Shown: positions 51,435 through 60,054 of the stretch, piece by piece
How positions within the stretch are numbered: position 1 is the stretch's first letter
Layout of the letters: the number at the start of each line of letters is the position of its first letter
NCBI GenBank assembly: GCA_030426245.1
Contig: JAUHYZ010000006.1
Coordinates: 44,351-108,350 of the forward strand
Direction: 5' to 3'
Source of the DNA: Alphaproteobacteria bacterium
GTDB taxonomy: Bacteria; Pseudomonadota; Alphaproteobacteria; Sphingomonadales; Sphingomonadaceae
DNA length: 64,000 nt
Position numbers and translations under genes: made by a program
The notes under the pieces: model-generated
Told to the model about the DNA's origin: nothing
Database searches by the model: none
What the model saw: only the letters and a program-made list of their open reading frames with translations

Positions 51435-52556
51435 TCAGCCCCAGACCTTGCGAGCCACTTCGACCACAAGTTCAAGCTTGCGGCGTTCATCGTCGACGGT
51501 GATCAGATTGCCCAGCTCGGTCGAGGCAAAGCCGCATTGCGGGCTGATCGCCAGATCTTCGAGCGGGACGAATTTAGTCGCCTCGTCGATCCGCTTGCAG
51601 AGATAATCGACATCTTCCAAATCGCCGACCTTCGTCGTGATCAGGCCGAGCACCACAACCTTGCCCTTGGGCACGAAACGCAGGGGTTCGAAGCCGCCGG
51701 CACGGTCGGTATCGAATTCCATAAGGAACCGGTCGGTGTCGACCTGTCCCAGCAGATATTCGGCTACGCTTTCATAGCTGCCTTCGGCGCCCCAGGAGCT
51801 GCGGTGGTTGCCGCGGCAGATATGCACGCCGCGGGTCACTCCTTCCCGCTTCATGGTGCCAAGTACGCGGTTGTCGATCTCTACCAGCCGCTCCAGTGTT
51901 CCGCGCGCATCGGCAGGATTTATGTCTCCTGTATGGGCGGCCTGGATCGTATCGATATAGCGCAGGGAATCGAGCTGGAGATAGGGCACGCCGATCTCGT
52001 GGAGCGCTTGGATTTCGCCCTGATAGAGTTTCACCAGGTCGTCGAGCAGTTCGTCCATGTCGGCATAGACGGCCTTGCTGATCTCGGGATCGAACAGTCG
52101 GGTGAACATGCTTGGGCTGGGGATGGTGATCTTGAAGGGGCCGGAGGCATTCTTCTTCAGGAACTCCGCTTCCTTGGTTGCGAAGCTGTGCTTGAGGCCG
52201 ATTTTTTCTGCTGCGACATAGTGCTGTGGAACAGTTTCTTCGGCGACGTCCGAATGCGCACCATGCCATCGGCGAGCGGGCTGTCCGCCGCCCGGGGCTT
52301 CCTTGCGCGTCGGGACAAGGCCGGAGAGCGAACTGGTCAGACCGCTCCCCCAAGCAGCGCGGCGGAATTCTCCGTCGCTCACCACTTGGATGCCGGTTTC
52401 CTTCTGCAGGACCAGCACGTCGCGAATTGCCTGGTCCTCTTCCTCCCGCAGGGCTTCTGCGGAGACTGCACCGGCTTCAAACTGACGGCGTTTGGCAAGC
52501 AGGCTTTCCGGTCGAAGAAGACTGCCGACCTGATCGGCACGAATGATATTTCCCAT
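51435..52556 (-). CDS. MetE-like Zn-dependent alkyltransferase homologue (second copy)
   Basis: RADQVGSLLRPESLL; Zn-ligand pattern HIC (GVHICRGNHRSS), E (FLMEFDTDRAG), C (ISPQCGFAS). Confidence 0.87.
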   Translation of the reverse strand: MGNIIRADQVGSLLRPESLLAKRRQFEAGAVSAEALREEEDQAIRDVLVLQKETGIQVVSDGEFRRAAWGSGLTSSLSGLVPTRKEAPGGGQPARRWHGAHSDVAEETVPQHYVAAEKIGLKHSFATKEAEFLKKNASGPFKITIPSPSMFTRLFDPEISKAVYADMDELLDDLVKLYQGEIQALHEIGVPYLQLDSLRYIDTIQAAHTGDINPADARGTLERLVEIDNRVLGTMKREGVTRGVHICRGNHRSSWGAEGSYESVAEYLLGQVDTDRFLMEFDTDRAGGFEPLRFVPKGKVVVLGLITTKVGDLEDVDYLCKRIDEATKFVPLEDLAISPQCGFASTELGNLITVDDERRKLELVVEVARKVWG

Positions 52557-52612
52557 CGTTAAACTCCAGATGTGTTTTGCGGTTCAGAGGCGCGCTGGCC
52601 TCTATTTCTTAT

Positions 52613-53620
52613 CTATTCCAGCGGGGCGGGGCCCTTGTGCCGGCCTTCTTCCAATGGTCCGTCGATAACCATCGAGCGGCCCGATACGCTGAAGGGCGGG
52701 ACGTCCTGGAAGACGTCCCAATGATCGGTGACTTTGCCGTCCCTGACGCGGAACAAATCCACAAAGGCCGTGCCCAGCGGATTGCTCTCGCTGGTTACCC
52801 AGCGATGGACGAGGACGAGATCACCATCGGCAATGGTACGGGCGAAGTGGTGCGTGCGATTGTCCGCAAGCCGCTGTTCCTCGCGTGCAGCCATGTAGTC
52901 GATCAAGCCCTGCCGGCCCGGAGGTATACGGGCGCTGTGCTGGTTCAGATCCTCTGCCACATAGGTTTCAATCGCTTCGATGCGCCGCCCGGGTTCCAGG
53001 CCCATATTCATGTAATCGAGAACCAACTTGGTATTGGCTTCGGGATCTCCGGTTGGATCGGGCTGGCCGCAAACCGGGTTCTCAACCGTATTGCCGGCCT
53101 GCTTCGCCTCTTCATAGGTCACACCGACACCGCAACCGACAGCCCGCTTTTCAGCGGTTTCTTCGTCGATCGGCATGATGACGTCCCAATGTTCGGCAAA
53201 CTGACCGTCTTCCACGCGCCAGATGTCGACGAAAATGCGGCCGGTGTCTTCGGGACTGGTAAAGACGTGCGACTTGACCGCCACGAACTGATCGTCGGCC
53301 ATGATATTGTGGACGACGTTCACATAGTCGTCGGTAGCGTCGTATTTCTCCGGTTCGGCATCCTTGCGAGCTTCGAGGAATTCTTCGTCACCCTGATTGC
53401 CGTCACCGATCCAGGGATCGTGCTGCATGATGTCCGGGGCGAAGTATTTCGCGAAGGCTTCGTTGGATTTCTTCTCCTGAGTGAGCAGCATCAGAAAATC
53501 GGTGATTGCAGCCCGGTTGGCTTCTCTTTGCGTCGGTGCTTGCGCTTCTTCCGCAGCCTCTGGTGCGGAGCAGGAGGCCAGAGCTAGCGCCGTAGCTGCG
53601 AGTGTAATCTTGCGGATCAT
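52613..53620 (-). CDS. Lipoprotein with two tandem SnoaL/NTF2-like domains
   Basis: Lipobox LALASCSAPE; two repeats ending VDIWRVEDGQFAEHWDVIMP and VDLFRVRDGKVTDHWDVFQD. Confidence 0.85.
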   Translation of the reverse strand: MIRKITLAATALALASCSAPEAAEEAQAPTQREANRAAITDFLMLLTQEKKSNEAFAKYFAPDIMQHDPWIGDGNQGDEEFLEARKDAEPEKYDATDDYVNVVHNIMADDQFVAVKSHVFTSPEDTGRIFVDIWRVEDGQFAEHWDVIMPIDEETAEKRAVGCGVGVTYEEAKQAGNTVENPVCGQPDPTGDPEANTKLVLDYMNMGLEPGRRIEAIETYVAEDLNQHSARIPPGRQGLIDYMAAREEQRLADNRTHHFARTIADGDLVLVHRWVTSESNPLGTAFVDLFRVRDGKVTDHWDVFQDVPPFSVSGRSMVIDGPLEEGRHKGPAPLE

Positions 53621-54141
53621 TATTCCTCACTCCCATGACTGTATCCCGCAATGGACACAGAATTGAGGTCCATGCGGGCGAAGCGCCAGCCTTCGTCGGT
53701 CCGTGTGCATTGCATGGATATCTCGACCAGCATCATCGTGCCCAGGCTATCGATTTCGTGGCGCTTGTTGGGGTTGTAGCGGTGCTGTTGAACCAGCGCG
53801 GTGCCGGATGCGTTGTTGCTATCCACTATGTTCCAGCGAATGTTGTTTATGGCGTGGCGGCCGACCGTGGGCCGCTCGTTCGCCGCTATTCCGTCCCACA
53901 TCTCGCGAAACTTGGCGCGGCCTTCGACTTCCACCTGGCCATCGGCGGTCCAGATGCCGTCGACGGCAAACACGTCGGTCACTTTGGCCGGATCCACTTC
54001 GTCCAAGCCCTCGCCGTAAGTGTAGAGAATCTCGGTGCAGGCGTCCTTGATCAGGAGCATTTCGACCTGGCCCGGATCGTCATGGGCGATGCTTGGGGAG
54101 GCCAGTACACACAGAGCTCCCGCCGCGATTATCGGTTTCAT
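53620..54141 (-). CDS. Secreted SnoaL/NTF2-like protein
   Basis: Signal peptide MKPIIAAGALCVLASPSIAHDD; YTYGEGLDEVDPAKVTDVFAVDGIWTADGQVEVEGRAKFREMW. Confidence 0.82.
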   Translation of the reverse strand: MKPIIAAGALCVLASPSIAHDDPGQVEMLLIKDACTEILYTYGEGLDEVDPAKVTDVFAVDGIWTADGQVEVEGRAKFREMWDGIAANERPTVGRHAINNIRWNIVDSNNASGTALVQQHRYNPNKRHEIDSLGTMMLVEISMQCTRTDEGWRFARMDLNSVSIAGYSHGSEE

Positions 54142-54236
54142 GATTTGTCTCCGCGATGTCTGGCCCAATCGCGCAGGATCACCACCAGCAGCACGAAGGT
54201 GGCGAATAGCAGCGGACCATATTGATGGGGCATCAT
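54138..54236 (-). CDS. Small single-TM protein
   Basis: MMPHQYGPLLFATFVLLVVILRDWARHRGDKS (32 aa), overlaps stop of upstream DoxX-like gene and start of downstream SnoaL-like gene. Confidence 0.45.
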   Translation of the reverse strand: MMPHQYGPLLFATFVLLVVILRDWARHRGDKS

Positions 54237-54748
54237 GGGCTGGAAGTCCTCAGGTAAGGAGCCCTCCAGAGTGGCCGCATCTTTGCCTTGGGTGTCACCA
54301 GAGGCAGGAAGTAATCGGCGTAGCAGGCCAGGATGAAGAGGTTGAAGCCGATCTCCCTCGCGCCTGAGAACACGATATTGGGTGAACCGTCGACGAAGAA
54401 ACAGAGATAGGCGATGATCACGCTGATGGGCAGCTCGATCGCGGCGGCCAATGGAACGAAACGGTTGGCGAGCAGGCAAATGCCTACCGTCATTTCGATC
54501 ACCTTCACCAGATCGTATAGGCCGATCTCTATCAGTTGCCCCATGAACGGGCCGATCGGCGAAAGTGCGGGATCGCCACCTCCGCCAATGTCGAAGATCG
54601 GGACGAAGTGATTGAGGCCGGAGATCAGGCTGTGCGCACCGAAGGCCATACGCACCCAGAGCAGCGCGTAGCGTGTCCAATCAATTTGGAACGCCTGTGC
54701 TTCAGACAAAGGGCTGGTCCTTTTCGCAATCCATGTCTCTCTCCCCAT
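54233..54748 (-). CDS. DoxX-like membrane protein
   Basis: Start MGRETWIAKRTSP; HSLISGLNHFVPIF and GICLLANRFVPLAAAIELPIS. Confidence 0.75.
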   Translation of the reverse strand: MGRETWIAKRTSPLSEAQAFQIDWTRYALLWVRMAFGAHSLISGLNHFVPIFDIGGGGDPALSPIGPFMGQLIEIGLYDLVKVIEMTVGICLLANRFVPLAAAIELPISVIIAYLCFFVDGSPNIVFSGAREIGFNLFILACYADYFLPLVTPKAKMRPLWRAPYLRTSSP

Positions 54749-54799
54749 TGTCACCGTGATTCGGTGTTTCAACTTGACAGGGGACTGTAACGACGCTGG

Positions 54800-54812
54800 A
54801 TTGTTAGGCAAT
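54800..54812 (+). promoter_or_regulatory. Recurrent motif ATTGTTAGGCAAT
   Basis: ATTG-N5-CAAT dyad in the divergent promoter region between 54748(-) and 54831(+). Confidence 0.45.
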
Positions 54813-54830
54813 CATGGAAGAGGAAAATTT

Positions 54831-55736
54831 ATGCATCAGCAGCAACTCGGACGACTGAAAGTCAACAAGGTTCTCGAAAGCTACATGGCTTCTGCGGGCC
54901 TTCCGGTATCCATGATATTTCCTGACGTGACGCAGGACGACATGCAGAAGCTCGCCGGCTGGTGCCCGCTTCCCGAAGTGACGGAAGATCCGGCGACTTC
55001 GCTTATTGCACTGAGCGTGCACAGCTTCGTCATTCAGCTGGACGGACAAAATATCCTCATCGACAGCTGCAACGGCAACCACAAGACCAGAGCGCTCGAC
55101 ATGGTCGACAATCTCGAGACTCCTTACCTTGAGAATCTGGCTGCAGTCGGGTTGAAGCCCGAGGACATTCATTTGGTGATGTGCACCCATTTGCATTTCG
55201 ACCATGTCGGCTGGAACACCCGGCTTGAGAATGGTCGCTGGGTGCCGACATTCCCCAATGCCCGTTACCTCTTCGGCAAGCGCGACTATGAGCATTGGAG
55301 TACGCAGGACGATGAAGCCGAATTCATCCACCGACAGGCATTCGACGATTCAGTGTTGCCTGTGGTGCAGGCCGGGCTTGCGGACATAATCGACACTGAT
55401 GATCCCGTTGCCGTCCGGCAGGAAATTGGCAATGGGGTCTGGATCGAGCCGGCTTATGGTCATTCGCCAGGCTGCGTCACCGTTTCCGCGCAAGCAGACG
55501 GCGCTCCCGCGCTTTTTTGGGGCGACATCGTCCATCACCCCGTCCAGATGATCAGGCCGGAGCTCACGCTGCCGTTCGATCACGATCAACCGACTGCAGC
55601 CAAGACGCGTCTTGCCATGCTTGATCGTATTGCCGACAGCGACACGATCTGCTTCCCGGCGCATTTCGCCGATCCGTCAGTCGGCCGCGTACTTCGCGAT
55701 GGCTCAGCCTATCGTTATCAGTTCATCGACAGCTGA
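54831..55736 (+). CDS. MBL-fold metallo-hydrolase (lactonase-like)
   Basis: MCTHLHFDHVGWN Zn-binding HxHxDH; PAYGHSPGCVTV. Confidence 0.9.
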   Translation: MHQQQLGRLKVNKVLESYMASAGLPVSMIFPDVTQDDMQKLAGWCPLPEVTEDPATSLIALSVHSFVIQLDGQNILIDSCNGNHKTRALDMVDNLETPYLENLAAVGLKPEDIHLVMCTHLHFDHVGWNTRLENGRWVPTFPNARYLFGKRDYEHWSTQDDEAEFIHRQAFDDSVLPVVQAGLADIIDTDDPVAVRQEIGNGVWIEPAYGHSPGCVTVSAQADGAPALFWGDIVHHPVQMIRPELTLPFDHDQPTAAKTRLAMLDRIADSDTICFPAHFADPSVGRVLRDGSAYRYQFIDS

Positions 55737-55762
55737 CGCCGCTGGGATCGCTGGCAGGGGTT

Positions 55763-56260
55763 TCAGCAGACGCTGGTTTCCAGCCTGGCAAAGCGGCCGC
55801 GGTGGAATAATAGAGGATCCTTGTCCCCGTTTTCGAATGCCATGACGCGGCCGACCAGGATGATGTGGTCTCCGCCTTCATAGCGGTGCTCCGTTTCGCA
55901 TTCGAAACGCGCGGAACAGCCCTCAAGCAGCGGCACACTGCCCAGTCCGACGGAGGTCTGGATATTGGCGAAGCGGTCTTGATCCGAGGTGGCGAATTGC
56001 ATCGCCACGGCTTCCTGGTCGCAACTGAGCACATGGATGGCGAAGCGCGGTGCTTCCATGAATATGGAATAGCTGCGTGAAGTTCTGGCAACAGACCACA
56101 AGACGAGCGGTGGATCGAGAGAGACCGAGCTGAAACTGTTCGCGGTCATCCCGATCGGCGTACCTGCGCTGTCCAGTGTGGTGATTACCGTAACACCGGT
56201 TGCGAAATGGCCCAGCGCATCGCGAAAGCTGCGCAAATCGAATGGCGCGTTGTCAGTCAT
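55763..56260 (-). CDS. Flavin reductase-like protein (HsaB/HpaC type)
   Basis: FRDALGHFATGVTVITTLDSAGTPIGMTANSFSSVSLDPPLVLWSV. Confidence 0.93.
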   Translation of the reverse strand: MTDNAPFDLRSFRDALGHFATGVTVITTLDSAGTPIGMTANSFSSVSLDPPLVLWSVARTSRSYSIFMEAPRFAIHVLSCDQEAVAMQFATSDQDRFANIQTSVGLGSVPLLEGCSARFECETEHRYEGGDHIILVGRVMAFENGDKDPLLFHRGRFARLETSVC

Positions 56261-56284
56261 CAGATTGGATATTGGCCGTAATGT

Positions 56285-56575
56285 TCAGCCGGCAGGCGGT
56301 TTCATGGCGGCGATTCGATAGCGTCGCACGGAGACCAGTTCGAACACTCCATTGGCGACGTAGGGATCGGCCTGCGCCAATTCTTGTGCGGCGGCATCGC
56401 TGTCCGCTTCGACAATAACGACGCTGCCCACCGGTTTGTCGTCACTGCCCAGCAAGGGGCCGGCGAGCGCCATGGCGCTGCCGAGCCCCTTGCGGTAGGC
56501 GATGTGATCCGGGCGCTTTTCCTCACGCGCAGTCGGATTGCCGAGTTCGCGATATTCGACGAGGAAATGCGGCAT
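56285..56575 (-). CDS. YciI-family protein
   Basis: ADSDAAAQELAQADPYVANGVFELVSVRRY typical of YciI. Confidence 0.88.
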   Translation of the reverse strand: MPHFLVEYRELGNPTAREEKRPDHIAYRKGLGSAMALAGPLLGSDDKPVGSVVIVEADSDAAAQELAQADPYVANGVFELVSVRRYRIAAMKPPAG

Positions 56576-56578
56576 GGA

Positions 56579-57850
56579 TCAGGCGGCTTCTTGCGACGGC
56601 TGCAAGTGCTCGGCGAGCGGCTGGATATCCTGCCACTTCTTGTCCGGATCGAAGAAGAAGGTCTCCGCTGTGATTTCGCTCCAGTCGAGCTTCGCCTGAT
56701 CCGCTTCGGGCACTTCGCCCGTCTCGGCAAAATGTCTTGCGGCGCGCAGCATCATCCGGCGGAATGCCACCACAGCCATGTCGCTACGCCCCAGATGCTC
56801 CTTGGTACGATCGGCGATCTTGCCCATGGTCTCTGAAACCGCATGGTCTTCCAGCGCCACGCCCTTGATTCCGGACAAGTTGCCGTCCTTGGACTTCATC
56901 ATTTCGCGGTCCTGATTGTACCAGACGTCCTTGCCGTTGATCTTGAAGAACTGCTCGTCCCACACAACGCCGGATTCATCGATACGGTGTTCGCGATCGA
57001 TCGTCTGACCCGGATCGTAAAAGAACTGGATGTGCCAGGTGGATTCGTCGTCACGCGGAACGAAGGCGTTGACCAGCCGGCGGTTCCTCCGGAATTCCGG
57101 TGCTTTGGGGCCATCTGGCGGAATGAAAGTATAGAAGGGCAGTGGAACCTGGGTCATGCGGCCGTTCTTGGTCTGGTCATCCGCATTGCGCACGGCGCAA
57201 TAGCGCAGGCCGTAACGCGTAAATTCCACTTCCAGCTTCGGACGCAGATCCTTCTCATGCGGCCAGCGGGGTTCTTCGGACCACGGCACGGAGCGGTGGA
57301 GAATGCCTGCGTGGGAAGAGTCGACTGCCCCTTCGAGCGCTTGGGAATAGTTGCACTCATAGATCACACGGAAGGCTTCGCAGCTGCCTTCGGGCATGTC
57401 GAACCAGGGAAAATGCGGAAATTCGGGCTGATTTTCTTCCGGCCCCATATAAGTCCATACCATGCCGCCTGCGATGCGCGTGGGGTAGGCTTTGACCTTC
57501 ATGGCTTTTGCGAGCTTGGAGTTCTCGGGTTCGGCAGGCGTGTCGAGGCACTGGCCATTGACGTCGAATTTCCAGCCATGAAACAGGCAGCGCAGACCGC
57601 AATCTTCGTTGGCGCCCAGGGCGAGTGACGAACCGCGGTGCGGGCAGTGCTCGTCCAGCAATCCGACCTCTCCGTTGGAATCCATGAAGCAGACCAGGTC
57701 TTCGCCCATAAGCCGAATCCTGATGGGCTTGCCGTCCGGTTCCAACTCGTTGAGTACAACGGCCGGCATCCAGAAACGACGCATCATTTCGCCCATTGTG
57801 GTGCCGGGGCCAACCCGGCAAAGAAGCTCGTTATCTTCGTGAGAGAGCAT
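56579..57850 (-). CDS. Rieske 2Fe-2S aromatic ring-hydroxylating dioxygenase alpha subunit (phthalate 4,5-dioxygenase-like)
   Basis: CPHRGSSLALGANEDCGLRCLFHGWKFD; GAVDSSHAGILHR; likely start MLSHEDNELLCRVGPGTTMGEMMRRFWMPA. Confidence 0.94.
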   Translation of the reverse strand: MLSHEDNELLCRVGPGTTMGEMMRRFWMPAVVLNELEPDGKPIRIRLMGEDLVCFMDSNGEVGLLDEHCPHRGSSLALGANEDCGLRCLFHGWKFDVNGQCLDTPAEPENSKLAKAMKVKAYPTRIAGGMVWTYMGPEENQPEFPHFPWFDMPEGSCEAFRVIYECNYSQALEGAVDSSHAGILHRSVPWSEEPRWPHEKDLRPKLEVEFTRYGLRYCAVRNADDQTKNGRMTQVPLPFYTFIPPDGPKAPEFRRNRRLVNAFVPRDDESTWHIQFFYDPGQTIDREHRIDESGVVWDEQFFKINGKDVWYNQDREMMKSKDGNLSGIKGVALEDHAVSETMGKIADRTKEHLGRSDMAVVAFRRMMLRAARHFAETGEVPEADQAKLDWSEITAETFFFDPDKKWQDIQPLAEHLQPSQEAA

Positions 57851-57864
57851 TTGACGCACCTCGT

Positions 57865-57877
57865 TTTGTTAGACAAT
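57865..57877 (+). promoter_or_regulatory. Recurrent motif TTTGTTAGACAAT
   Basis: In the divergent intergenic region between the Rieske gene (-) and the 57933 gene (+). Confidence 0.45.
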
Positions 57878-57932
57878 AAGTTATTCTATCCTGACTCGCC
57901 CCCGGAGTCACTACCCTAATTGGAGAAACGGC

Positions 57933-58226
57933 GTGGACCTCGATGATATCCTCCCGATCGAGAATTTTTCAGACCTGACAATCCAGAATCTTGCCGACCG
58001 GATGCAGCGTTCGAACTCGTTCGAACAATATGTCTATCGCGAAAGCGAGATGGACGAATTGTGGCGCCTGCTGGACGTTGCAGTGCGCACCGGAGACCCG
58101 GATGGACTGCGCAGCGAAGAGAAACTGCGCATGATGCGCGACCTTGTGCACAAGGCGCATGACCTTGTCGGTATGGAAGGCAAGCCCAAGGAGGCGGCTG
58201 AGATTTTGCGTGAAGCGCTGATCTAG
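57933..58226 (+). CDS. Small helical protein of unknown function
   Basis: 97 aa, MDLDDILPIENFSDLTIQNLADRMQRSNSFEQYVYRESEMDELWRLLDVAV; divergent to the Rieske gene. Confidence 0.6.
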   Translation: MDLDDILPIENFSDLTIQNLADRMQRSNSFEQYVYRESEMDELWRLLDVAVRTGDPDGLRSEEKLRMMRDLVHKAHDLVGMEGKPKEAAEILREALI

Positions 58227-58290
58227 GCGCTTCGCCATCCGGCAGAGCTTTCGCATTCATGTAGGCCGGGCGCGAAGTCTTGCGCCAAGG

Positions 58291-58725
58291 TTATGTTTTG
58301 CTTGTCGCGACCAACAAATTGCATGGCAGATCATTCAGCAAACCGCTGCCAACCGAGCCTGCGAACCAGCGGGCAAGTACGCCTTTGTCGCTGTGACCGA
58401 CAATTACGAGATTGGCGTTCCACTCATGGGCGCAGCCAGCGATTTCCGCAGCAGGGTTTCCATCGCGAATGCTGGTGTTGACTTGCAATCCCTGACCGGA
58501 AAGGCGCTTCGCAGCTGATTCCAAGGCGGTTTCGATCTGTTCCCTTTCCATTCCCCAGATGTCGATCGTACCCAATCCCGGCTGAGGTACCATCTGGGTG
58601 GATGTCGCCAATATGCCAACCAGATGAATTTCCGCATTGCAGAGGTCGGCAAGGCCCGCACCCTGATTCAACGCAACTTCGCTGAATTCGGAACCGTCAT
58701 ATGCGACAAGAATCTTCTTATACAT
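58291..58725 (-). CDS. Universal stress protein (UspA family)
   Basis: MYKKILVAYDGSEFSEVALNQG; LVIVGHSDKGVLARWFAGSVGSGLLNDLPCNLLVA. Confidence 0.93.
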   Translation of the reverse strand: MYKKILVAYDGSEFSEVALNQGAGLADLCNAEIHLVGILATSTQMVPQPGLGTIDIWGMEREQIETALESAAKRLSGQGLQVNTSIRDGNPAAEIAGCAHEWNANLVIVGHSDKGVLARWFAGSVGSGLLNDLPCNLLVATSKT

Positions 58726-58898
58726 AAGCATCTCCTCCGTGATCAGTTTTGCGAATGGCAGGGTAGGGCAGGCGGACCGCCAGCTCAACGCTGAAGCTAA
58801 GGACCAAACTGAGCCGATCGGTGGATGCTTGCGGACTCTTGCATCACTCCATGGGGGAAGGCGATGCGAGGCCGCAGTCAAGCCGCCTCCGGATTAGG

Positions 58899-59891
58899 TC
58901 ACTTCCAGTAGACGAAACCCATCGCATTGCCGGTTCCCGCCTCGCTACGATAGCAGGGGATATAATCCAGTACATGCGGTTCCAGACCAAGTTGGGCCAT
59001 TGCCCCTGCGACTGGAATCCAGTTCTTCATTTCGGAAGTCCCGTCGCGGAAGGTTCTTTCACCCAGTGCAAAGACTGGTTCGAAATCCTTCTTTTCCAAT
59101 GCGCCCAGAAAGGTCTTGTCGACATTCTCGTCCACGACGAAATGGGTCAGGCCGCCGCTGGCGATCAGCGCCACACGCAAGTTCGAATCCCATTCACGGA
59201 TCGCTTCCAGGATCGACTGGCCGAACTTGTAACAGCGGCGCATGGTCGGCTGATTCGGCGGGAAAAAGGTGTTCACCGTCACCATCACGCTTGGGCAGGG
59301 ATTGTCGCGCATAATGCGTCGATAGATAAAGCCCCAGGCATGCGGTGTTTCCGCGCGGGGCAGGTCGGACATCGCGGCGACATCGAATTCATCGGCAATC
59401 GCCTGCTCGATGATCTTGAGCGCCAACTCAGGGCAGCCCTTATAGTCCGCGCCGCCTGCCGGAATGTAGCCGGGCAGAGAAATTTCGATGCCTGGCGGCA
59501 GCTCTGCCTTACGTTCTTCAGAAAATTCGTAGTTGGTGATTTTGTTACCATAATGAACGCCGAAGGCCGGGTTCAACGTATTGCGATATATCTCATTTTG
59601 GTCGTTGCCGATGATTACGGCGACATCGACTTTGGCTTCTTCGAAAATGTCTGCCAGCTTTTCGATGTTCGCCTGGCATTCGATCTGTCGCTGGTCCCAG
59701 ACGTCCTTGTTGGCCTGTTCGGCGATACCTTCGCCTGCGCGAGCCTTCACCAAGTCGTCAAAGGACCAATCGCCGCCTTTCCAGGCATGCAACATCGACT
59801 TGTCTGAAGGAACGCGCTGGCCCCAGGTTTCCGTTTCCGTGACAAGCATGGGGCCGTGGCTCGTACCTATTCCAAGGACAACTTCCGCCAT
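58899..59891 (-). CDS. LigB-family extradiol ring-cleavage dioxygenase
   Basis: LGIGTSHGPMLVTETETW; VIIGNDQNEIY; ALIASGGLTHFVVDENVD. Confidence 0.9.
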   Translation of the reverse strand: MAEVVLGIGTSHGPMLVTETETWGQRVPSDKSMLHAWKGGDWSFDDLVKARAGEGIAEQANKDVWDQRQIECQANIEKLADIFEEAKVDVAVIIGNDQNEIYRNTLNPAFGVHYGNKITNYEFSEERKAELPPGIEISLPGYIPAGGADYKGCPELALKIIEQAIADEFDVAAMSDLPRAETPHAWGFIYRRIMRDNPCPSVMVTVNTFFPPNQPTMRRCYKFGQSILEAIREWDSNLRVALIASGGLTHFVVDENVDKTFLGALEKKDFEPVFALGERTFRDGTSEMKNWIPVAGAMAQLGLEPHVLDYIPCYRSEAGTGNAMGFVYWK

Positions 59892-60054
59892 GAATATTCT
59901 CTCCAGTTGCGTTTTTGTCCGTCAGCCCAAGGGGCTGCAGGATTGGGCCTCTTGCAGACCCTTCCAATATCGGATACTCAAAATGTATACCATTCTACGC
60001 CAGCCGGTCAATCGCGTCTCTCGCGGCGGGTAAAACATCAAGGAGAGCAAGAAG

